From assembly GCA_945876035.1 (NCBI GenBank), contig CAMCMU010000016.1, forward strand, positions 1-64,000: 64,000 nt of DNA. The letters run 5' to 3'. Positions 57,407 to 64,000 of this stretch are shown here, one piece after another. The translations under genes were made by a program, and so were the position numbers. Below the pieces are notes generated by a model. The model was not told where the DNA came from, searched no databases, and saw only the letters and a list, made by a program, of their open reading frames with translations. Every line of letters begins with the position of its first letter. The stretch's first letter is position 1. The DNA is from Schlesneria paludicola DSM 18645. Lineage in GTDB: Bacteria > Planctomycetota > Planctomycetia > Planctomycetales > Planctomycetaceae.

Positions 57407-60400
57407 TCAGTCCAAAAACACAAATTCGTTCGTTAGCAACAATCCGTGTATGAAGTGTTTCCATTCCGCAGGTGACGGCTGATGCCCCAAAAATTCTTCC
57501 GAAAATCGCAATTCTTCGCCTGACGGAGAGCGGGCGAAGAGTATCCGATAGAGTCGTCTCACGCGGGACAATTTCTCGGATTCACTATTCAGGTCGAATC
57601 GTTGCGACACCAATTCGCCAACGGTTTCGGTGAGCGAGCCATTCATCAAAAAAAGAGCCTGCGGTGAGATTGTTGTGGTCTCTCGAGACGAACTCGTTGC
57701 CGCGGAACTGGGAAAGTCAAAGACACTCAAAAGACTCGGCGGATTGGCTCGGTCGAGGAAGGCGTAAACGGTCCTTCGGAAATGGACTGTCCCGTCGAGA
57801 ATCGGAATCGGCGGGCCTCCGATCCGATCGTCTAATCGATCGGTCACAAATAAAAGGGCATCGCGCGTCTCTTCGAAATCAAGGCGTTGGCGATTGAAAT
57901 GAGAAAGCCAGTAGTTTTCCACATCGTCATCGAACGAAGCATTTGGCTCGCTTGATTGCTGGTAGACGCTGGTCGTCATCAGAATTCGGTGGAGACGCTT
58001 GAGTGACCAGCGATTGGAAAGGGTCGTGTTCGTCGGAGTCCCTGCGGGGAGCGACAATCCCCGGTCGCCGAGATGTTCTGGCCCTGCGTCCACCCCGGCG
58101 CTCACATCCCTGTCGACAGTGGAAATTCTCTTGCCGACGAACTCTTGGCTCAACCAATCCAAAAGTTCGGGATGAGTCGGCGGTTCACCTCGTAATCCGA
58201 AATCACCGGGTGTGCGCACCAAGCCCGTGCCGAAGTGATTTTGCCAAACGCGATTCACCATGAATCGGGACGTCAACGGATTCGCAGAATCGACAATGGC
58301 ATGAGCCAACTCAAGCCGACCGCTACCACTCGTAAACGGCTTGCGCGTATCCCCCGTAAGAACCGACAAAAATTGCCTGGGAATGGCGACTCCGAGGCGA
58401 TTCGGATTCCCCCGAATGAAGATCGAGGGGTCAAACAAGACACTATCCTGAAGAACCATCGCTCGTGGGGGGGCTCCGGGACCGTTGATAAGCCACTGTT
58501 CGACCTCCGCCAGATGTTTCTTGAATTCGCCCTGAGCAGCACGATCCGGGAAGAGCGATACGAATCCCCAACCGGCAAACATCGGTGGCACCGTTGCGGG
58601 AGATGACTCTCCATACAACTCCAGACGCAATTCTTCTGCGTCAGCATCCTCGAGCCGTTCTGGAGTCTGGCGTTTCAGGATCAGCGATTCTTGAATTTTT
58701 GACTGCCATGTTTCATGAATCGATTTCAGTAAGTCGCCATATCGCTGGGCGACATCGATGAGCGTTTGTGGCCACGATGGCTGGCTGAGTGCCGTGACAA
58801 GCAACGCATTGAATCGGGTCGTCGAGAGCGGCTCGTTAGAGGCAGATTGTGAAACGGCCCGTTGCATGCACGCGGCCGCCTCCGCCGCAAATCGATCCTC
58901 AGGAACGGTGGACAACTCCAGCCAAATCCCCCACACGGGATGAGTCGCTGCAGTCTGCTCGACGTCCTCGTGACGAGGTCTCCTTTCACGGCCAGCGAGC
59001 GCGTTCAAATAGGCCTGCCATCGGACGATCATGGCCGGATTGATGTCCCCCGGGTCGGCAATCACCATGAAGTCATCCGTGGGAGGTTTTTCATTAGCCG
59101 TCTTCGCGGCCAACAGGTAGTCACCGACACGCGTGCGCGCTCCCTCCACAAGAGCGCTGAGCTTCTGCTGGACAAAGTCGTCCACTCCCTGTTGTCGTAA
59201 CGAAAGTTCAATCGAAAATCGACGATCGGCGGGTGTGTCGCGAGGAGCTGAAATCAAGGGGAGCACCAGCGGTTCGCTGGTGCTCCGAAAGACGCCGTAC
59301 AGGGAATAATAATCCGCCGTCGGAATCGGGTCATATTTGTGGTCGTGGCAGCGGGCACAGGTCACCGTGAGCCCCAACAAACCACGAGTCACCACGTCAA
59401 TCCGGTCATCAACGATGTCATGAACATTGCCCATAAATCGGCTGCCGACGGTCAGAAACCCCATCGCCGCTAGGCGGGGGTCGATTTCGTCCAGCGCATT
59501 CAAAGAATCTTTTTTCAAAAGATCGGCCGCCAACTGCTCCATCACAAATTGCTCATACGGCTTGTCCTCGTTCAGCGACTTAATGACATAATCGCGATAG
59601 GTATAGGCCCAGGGGTAAGCGGTTTCTTCAAAGGGGATCGGACCCTTGGTATCCGCATAGCGGGCCACATCCAACCAATGTCGTCCCCAGCGTTCTCCGT
59701 ATTTTGGGGAGGCCAACAAGCGATCGATTAACCGATCAAAGGCATCGGGCGTCGGATCCCCTTCAAATGCAGCGACCTCCTCAGGAGTGGGTGGAATTCC
59801 CAGCAGATCGAACGTCGCCCGCCGAATTTGTGTGTGTCGCTTCGCCATCGGTGCACGGAGCGATTCGCGATTCGCGCGCCGTGGAAGCGATTGCGAAAGG
59901 TGGCGCATTTGCTGCTCGAGCACAAACCGATCGACGGGTGTTCGTGACCACGCGTCGTGGTCACTGGTGGGAATGGCAGGGGCGCGTACCGGTTGAAATG
60001 ACCAGTGGGCTTTCCACGCCTGCTCAACCGCCGAACCAGAACGCTCTTGTGTCCACGGAAGGCCAAGATCAATCCACTGGATAAGCATGGCAATTTGTTG
60101 AGGTGAAAGACGTCCGTTGGGAGGCATCTGAATATCACCTTCGTGGCGTACCACATGAACCAGAAGGCTGCCAGAACCGTCTCGCAGTCGCACCGCATTA
60201 CCACGGTCTCCTCCCTGGAGAACAGCTTCTCGAGAATCCAGTCGCAGGCCGGACTCGGCCTTCTTCTCTCCATGGCAATTCCAGCATTGCGAGGCAAGAA
60301 CCGGACGGACATGCTTTTCGAAAAGCTCAATTTGCTCAGCGGAAAAAACAGGCTCTTCGGCCGCGTCCGTCTTCCATTCAAAAGCGATCGCCACGCCCCA

Positions 60401-60523
60401 CAAAAATCCGGCACCGATGATTCGTCGGAGAAAGGCCGAATCCTGTCTCACCGACGGACATCCATCTCCCAGCTTGGCGAAAGCCTTCTTGATTACAACA
60501 AATAAGTTGCCGGTCTGAGTCAT
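57407..60523 (-). CDS. PSD1 domain protein with DUF1549/DUF1553 and cytochrome c domain
   Basis: A 1038-residue exported protein of the planctomycete-specific PSD1 type. After an N-terminal helix (about 36-50) comes a cytochrome c domain with CWNCH (80-84) and a segment with MPPNGRLSPQQIAMLIQWIDLG. DUF1549 follows (about 185-420) and then DUF1553 (about 700-1010, with FMVNRVWQNHFGTGLVRTPG). Such proteins are thought to help degrade polymers in the periplasm. They usually sit directly before a DUF1501 gene; no DUF1501 gene is present here. Confidence 0.93.
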   Translation of the reverse strand: MTQTGNLFVVIKKAFAKLGDGCPSVRQDSAFLRRIIGAGFLWGVAIAFEWKTDAAEEPVFSAEQIELFEKHVRPVLASQCWNCHGEKKAESGLRLDSREAVLQGGDRGNAVRLRDGSGSLLVHVVRHEGDIQMPPNGRLSPQQIAMLIQWIDLGLPWTQERSGSAVEQAWKAHWSFQPVRAPAIPTSDHDAWSRTPVDRFVLEQQMRHLSQSLPRRANRESLRAPMAKRHTQIRRATFDLLGIPPTPEEVAAFEGDPTPDAFDRLIDRLLASPKYGERWGRHWLDVARYADTKGPIPFEETAYPWAYTYRDYVIKSLNEDKPYEQFVMEQLAADLLKKDSLNALDEIDPRLAAMGFLTVGSRFMGNVHDIVDDRIDVVTRGLLGLTVTCARCHDHKYDPIPTADYYSLYGVFRSTSEPLVLPLISAPRDTPADRRFSIELSLRQQGVDDFVQQKLSALVEGARTRVGDYLLAAKTANEKPPTDDFMVIADPGDINPAMIVRWQAYLNALAGRERRPRHEDVEQTAATHPVWGIWLELSTVPEDRFAAEAAACMQRAVSQSASNEPLSTTRFNALLVTALSQPSWPQTLIDVAQRYGDLLKSIHETWQSKIQESLILKRQTPERLEDADAEELRLELYGESSPATVPPMFAGWGFVSLFPDRAAQGEFKKHLAEVEQWLINGPGAPPRAMVLQDSVLFDPSIFIRGNPNRLGVAIPRQFLSVLTGDTRKPFTSGSGRLELAHAIVDSANPLTSRFMVNRVWQNHFGTGLVRTPGDFGLRGEPPTHPELLDWLSQEFVGKRISTVDRDVSAGVDAGPEHLGDRGLSLPAGTPTNTTLSNRWSLKRLHRILMTTSVYQQSSEPNASFDDDVENYWLSHFNRQRLDFEETRDALLFVTDRLDDRIGGPPIPILDGTVHFRRTVYAFLDRANPPSLLSVFDFPSSAATSSSRETTTISPQALFLMNGSLTETVGELVSQRFDLNSESEKLSRVRRLYRILFARSPSGEELRFSEEFLGHQPSPAEWKHFIHGLLLTNEFVFLD

Positions 60524-60692
60524 GATTCATTGCCTCGTCGGTCATTGGTCGGCGTCTGGCCAGGGTGGAAGTTCCCCATTTCGGTGTTCCGACAGAAAAT
60601 GAATTCTGCTGCATCATTCGACAGGGGGCAAACATCTCGTACTTGGCCATGGTTGAGACAGGTCGCGGTTTGAAATTTGAAACAGGCCGATT

Positions 60693-62012
60693 TTAAATGG
60701 GCTCAATCGAGGACTGTCTACTGATCAATTCAATACGGAGTCGTTGAATGCGTCGAGCATCTGCGGCAAGGATCGTCAACCGCAATTGCTCCCAGTGGAT
60801 GGATTCTCCGGCTACGGGCATTTTGCCGATTTGTGAGAATGCAAAACCTCCAATTGTATCAAACCCGTCTCCGCTTTGAAGTCCGTAATCGAAGCGTCGA
60901 TTCAATTCGTCCAGACGAACGCGTGCATCGACTTCAACGATCATCGGCGAAACTTCGCAGATATCTTCATCTGGCTGACCGCCGTCGACGTCGTACTCAT
61001 CGGCGATCTCGCCCACAATTTCTTCGAGAATGTCCTCCATCGTCACCAGTCCCGACACACCACCATACTCGTCATTGACGATTGCGATGTGAATCTTTTG
61101 TCGCTTCATCAGTTCCAGTAAGGCGGGGATCCCTGTGGTCAGAGGGACGTGAATGGGTTCGCGAATGAGATCCCGAAGGACGGCAATGGGTCCACCGATT
61201 TCCGGCGGCTCGAATGCTTTTAAGAGGTCTTTCGCATAGAGTATTCCAAGGATATCATCCGTGGAATCGCCAATCACCGGCATTCGCGAATGTCCGGATT
61301 CAATCAACATTAAGCGGGCCTCTTCGAGCGTGCAGTCGGCATGCACACATTCCATTTCTGTGCGAGGAGTCATAATCGCTCCGACATCTTCGTCCTGAAT
61401 CTGCATCACGCGTGAGATCATCGCCGTTGAGCCAGATTCCAAGACGCCCTCCCGTTCGCCTTCACCGACAACAGATCGAATGTCCTCTTCTAAAACCGAC
61501 GCATTGTCGGATTGTGGTTCCGCGCGGCCGGCCAAGCGATGTGCGTACCGATCCAGTTGATCGGCGATCCAGAGTGCTGGGCGAAGAATCGTCTGTAACC
61601 ATTCGATCGCAGGCCAGCAGCGGCAGAGAAACGATTCGGCCGCGATCCGCGCAATCGTCCACGGCAACACATCGGCGGCGAAAAATGTGAGAATCGTGAA
61701 GCCGGCATATTGCAGCACAAACTTCCATGCGATTCGCCGAGTCGGATCTCCGTCGGCCACCCGAGGCCATCCAATCCAGATGCATAGCACTGCGGCCAGG
61801 ACCAGTGTGACGCTGGTTAATAAAAATTCCATGGCGAGTAACGCCGGCCCCTGCTGCTTCAGGATCCGACCGAATCGGTCAGGAACAGAACGCTCCTTGC
61901 AAAGGGTCTCGAGTCGACTGTACGAAAAATCTCGCATGGAATCGCATCCGAGTGCGCTCCAAAACGCGAGCAACCATAAGACGACCACAATGGCAGGTAA
62001 AATCAATGACAT
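60693..62012 (-). CDS. CorC/HlyC-family protein with CNNM and CBS domains
   Basis: A 439-residue membrane protein: an N-terminal helical CNNM-like part (helices about 1-20, 60-90, 95-125), a tandem CBS domain pair (about 190-320, with IMTPRTEMECVHADCTLEEA) and the CorC/HlyC C-terminal domain. The family affects divalent-cation homeostasis, perhaps Mg2+/Co2+ export, but proof is limited. The start ATG overlaps the ybeY stop by one base (TGATG), which indicates translational coupling. It is the third gene of the 7TM-HD, ybeY, corC run, a combination found in many bacteria. Confidence 0.9.
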   Translation of the reverse strand: MSLILPAIVVVLWLLAFWSALGCDSMRDFSYSRLETLCKERSVPDRFGRILKQQGPALLAMEFLLTSVTLVLAAVLCIWIGWPRVADGDPTRRIAWKFVLQYAGFTILTFFAADVLPWTIARIAAESFLCRCWPAIEWLQTILRPALWIADQLDRYAHRLAGRAEPQSDNASVLEEDIRSVVGEGEREGVLESGSTAMISRVMQIQDEDVGAIMTPRTEMECVHADCTLEEARLMLIESGHSRMPVIGDSTDDILGILYAKDLLKAFEPPEIGGPIAVLRDLIREPIHVPLTTGIPALLELMKRQKIHIAIVNDEYGGVSGLVTMEDILEEIVGEIADEYDVDGGQPDEDICEVSPMIVEVDARVRLDELNRRFDYGLQSGDGFDTIGGFAFSQIGKMPVAGESIHWEQLRLTILAADARRIQRLRIELISRQSSIEPI

Positions 62013-62575
62013 CAGGTTTCCAATCCTGTCGGAACAAGTTGCCATCGAGAAAGTAATGCGCGTTCTCTGGCACGCATCAACGGGCGGGAGTCATCCGTCG
62101 TGTCGTTGTAGCCGCAGAGGTGCAAGATCCCATGAACGAGATAAAGCACTAATTCGTCGTATGCCGACCAGCCATGCACGGACGCTTCTCGGATCGTTGT
62201 TTCGATGCTGATCACAAGCTCTCCTTCCAATCCGTCATCCGTGTTGGGGCAGGAGAGCCCATGGGATGTCATCTCCCGATCGACACGAGCGCTATTTTGG
62301 GGAGCGACTCCCGAATTCTGATTGAGGCCTTCATCCAGTCGGAAGCTGATCACATCCGTGGGGTAGTCATGTCCCAGAAATTCACGGTTGATCCGGCGAA
62401 TTTCCGCATCGCTGACGAGGGCCACCGTCATCGTGGCGGCCGCGACATGCTCTTCGAGAAGAATGTGTGCGACAATATCTCGCAGCCAGATTTCGTCGAT
62501 TGCGAGAAGGTTTTGCTGATCAGCGATTTCGATGCGATAGTTTGACATCGTGTGTAAAGACAGGTGATCAGTCAC
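62012..62575 (-). CDS. ybeY: Endoribonuclease YbeY
   Basis: A 187-residue metal-dependent RNase used in 16S rRNA 3' maturation and ribosome quality control. The family motif is HGILHLCGYND at 148-158: His148 and His152 are kept, but the third zinc ligand, normally His (HGxLHxxGYDH), is Asp158. The start is GTG at 62575, overlapping the upstream TGA by four bases (GTGA); ATG at 62548 is an alternative. Residues about 85-110 form a low-similarity insertion. Confidence 0.92.
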   Translation of the reverse strand: MTDHLSLHTMSNYRIEIADQQNLLAIDEIWLRDIVAHILLEEHVAAATMTVALVSDAEIRRINREFLGHDYPTDVISFRLDEGLNQNSGVAPQNSARVDREMTSHGLSCPNTDDGLEGELVISIETTIREASVHGWSAYDELVLYLVHGILHLCGYNDTTDDSRPLMRARERALLSRWQLVPTGLET

Positions 62576-64000
62576 GCTGTTTTCTGTTCAGGATACTTGA
62601 TCCTGGTGTGGTAAATACCGATCAAAGACTTCGTCAACGAGTCTTGCACGACGGCCAGTTCACTGAGTGTCAGGCGACATTCATCGAATTGGCCATCCAG
62701 CAGACGTTTCATCGCGATTTCGTGAACGAGCGTTTCAATTCTTTTGGGCGTCGGCTCATCAACGGCTCGACAGGCTCCTTCAACAGCATCGGCCACCATG
62801 ACGACGGCAGCCTCTCGGGACTGGGCCTTCGGGCCGGGATACCGATAAGCCGATTCTTGGACGTCCGACCTGTGGTCCGGAGCAGATTCCGCTTGCTTTG
62901 TTGCCTCATGGAAGAAGTACTCGACTAATGTCGTTCCGTGGTGTTGTTCAATGAATTCGATCAGCGGCTCCGGCAAATTGTGTTGCCGAGCCAGTTCGAT
63001 TCCGTCTTTGACATGCCCCATAATCACGAGGGCACTCATTGCCGGGTTGAGTGATTCGTGGCGGCTGATTTCTCCGGCGGTCATGTTTTCGACAAAGTAC
63101 AACGGTTTCAGCATCTTGCCGATATCGTGGTAGTAAGACGCGACGCGACAGAGTAGCCCATTGGCTCCGATGGCGTTGGCCGCCGTCTCGGCGATCGCGG
63201 CTACCGAATTGGAATGACTGTAGGTTCCCGGCGCACGTTGTACCAACTCTTGCAACAAGGGATGCGACACGTCGCTCAATTCGAGGAGGCTGATATCCGT
63301 GACAACACCAAAAATGCGTTCGATGAACGGCAGACTGCCGGAAACGAGGAAACCCGTCAAAAAGCACCACCCGGCTCCTTGTAGACTGATCTTCAGTAAA
63401 CGCGGATCGCTCCAAATGCTGCCGAGTTGCTGATTCTCAAGGATGAAAATTCCCCACATCACAAGCAGATAGGTGACGGCGGTGACGAAACCGACTTTGA
63501 CAAGCTTCATCCGATTGCCGACTTGATTCAGTGAGATGACTGCCGCCGCTACGGCACTCATGAGAACCACGAATTCGCCGACGTTTCTGCCGGTCGCTAG
63601 CGTGAGCGCCAGCGTCATGGAAAAGCCAGACAACGCCGCCAGAACTTGGTTGTAAGCAATTGCCAGAACCATCACGGTGCAAAGCACCGGCAAGGCCTCC
63701 GCACGCCACGGATCGAACGACAGGAAACGGGAGAGAACGACAGAAATAATGACGGCAGCAAAATAGACGGTCAGCCGCCTGATGCTGGTTGCCAGTCGCG
63801 GCTCATTGCGAGTCAAATAGTAACTATTCATGCTCACAAAAACGCTCAGGAGCAGCAACACCGTGAGAACGCGCAGCCCTCGTTCCCCCAAACCGACCAT
63901 TTCCTCAATGGCGTCATATTGTGATTTCAAAATTCCAAGCGTCTCTTCGTCAAGATCCGTACCGGGCGCAACAAGTAGCATGCCCCGTTTGTAAATGTCT
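62572..64000 (-). CDS. 7TM-HD phosphodiesterase, 5' part cut by the window edge
   Basis: The last 470 or more residues of a 7TM receptor with an HD hydrolase domain (PgpH/YqfF family), an enzyme that degrades c-di-AMP in Firmicutes. The visible part starts with the end of the extracellular 7TMR-HDED region (DIYKRGMLLVAPGT), then about seven membrane helices (45-230) and the HD domain: HSNSVAAIAETAANAIG, YYHDIGKM with the HD pair, and EQHHGTTLVEYFF. The frame is open to the window end, so the gene continues beyond it. Whether planctomycetes make c-di-AMP is a separate question. Confidence 0.88.
   Translation of the reverse strand, partial: DIYKRGMLLVAPGTDLDEETLGILKSQYDAIEEMVGLGERGLRVLTVLLLLSVFVSMNSYYLTRNEPRLATSIRRLTVYFAAVIISVVLSRFLSFDPWRAEALPVLCTVMVLAIAYNQVLAALSGFSMTLALTLATGRNVGEFVVLMSAVAAAVISLNQVGNRMKLVKVGFVTAVTYLLVMWGIFILENQQLGSIWSDPRLLKISLQGAGWCFLTGFLVSGSLPFIERIFGVVTDISLLELSDVSHPLLQELVQRAPGTYSHSNSVAAIAETAANAIGANGLLCRVASYYHDIGKMLKPLYFVENMTAGEISRHESLNPAMSALVIMGHVKDGIELARQHNLPEPLIEFIEQHHGTTLVEYFFHEATKQAESAPDHRSDVQESAYRYPGPKAQSREAAVVMVADAVEGACRAVDEPTPKRIETLVHEIAMKRLLDGQFDECRLTLSELAVVQDSLTKSLIGIYHTRIKYPEQKTA

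Overview
The window looks like chromosomal DNA of a planctomycete, probably family Planctomycetaceae. This is inferred from a PSD1-type (DUF1549/DUF1553) cytochrome protein, a two-domain DUF1080 protein, a sulfatase, a TPR/ExbB/ExbD/ExbD cluster, lone metabolic genes, long intergenic gaps and the style of the RNA polymerase subunits. No rRNA, phage, insertion sequence or CRISPR array was seen.

Regions: (1) 0.7-4.8 kb: a SWIM/SNF2 ATPase and a glycine-rich RRM protein, then about 1.4 kb with no recognisable gene. (2) 6.2-20.3 kb, all on the minus strand: the ancient transcription/translation cluster, read as tRNA-Thr(UGU), tRNA-Tyr, tRNA-Gly, tRNA-Thr(GGU), tuf, rpmG, tRNA-Trp, secE, nusG, rplK, rplA, rplJ, rplL, rpoB, rpoC. 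(3) 21.5-32 kb: an MFS symporter, a decayed carbonic anhydrase gene, a zinc-ribbon membrane peptide, a di-haem cytochrome, class III fructose-bisphosphatase, a lipoprotein flavocytochrome with C-terminal haems, and a decayed SGNH hydrolase gene. (4) 32.6-47.2 kb: AsmA-like protein, DUF1080 protein, TruD, RsmD, a secreted alpha/beta hydrolase with a large unassigned C-terminal half, HisD, threonine aldolase and an M20 deacylase. (5) 47.4-50.0 kb: a retron-like locus. (6) 50.2-57.1 kb: a decayed agmatinase gene, a sulfatase, the TPR/ExbB/ExbD/ExbD cluster and a TIGR04255 protein. (7) 57.4-64 kb: the PSD1 protein and the conserved run 7TM-HD phosphodiesterase, YbeY, CorC/HlyC protein.

The most interesting locus is 47658-50026. 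A reverse transcriptase with the retron NAxxH motif follows a strongly structured non-coding segment: a 21-position closing stem enclosing three hairpins, one of them 19 positions long. This is the geometry expected of a retron msr-msd RNA with its a1/a2 stem. A predicted membrane protein starts 9 nt after the RT stop and is a candidate effector. I cannot assign it to a described retron type.

Three genes (carbonic anhydrase-like, SGNH hydrolase, agmatinase) are broken by frameshifts, stops or deletions that hit catalytic or metal-binding motifs, so some long gaps are gene graveyards. Many starts here are GTG or TTG, or lie downstream of the longest possible ATG; where a Shine-Dalgarno-like sequence decided the start, this is stated.
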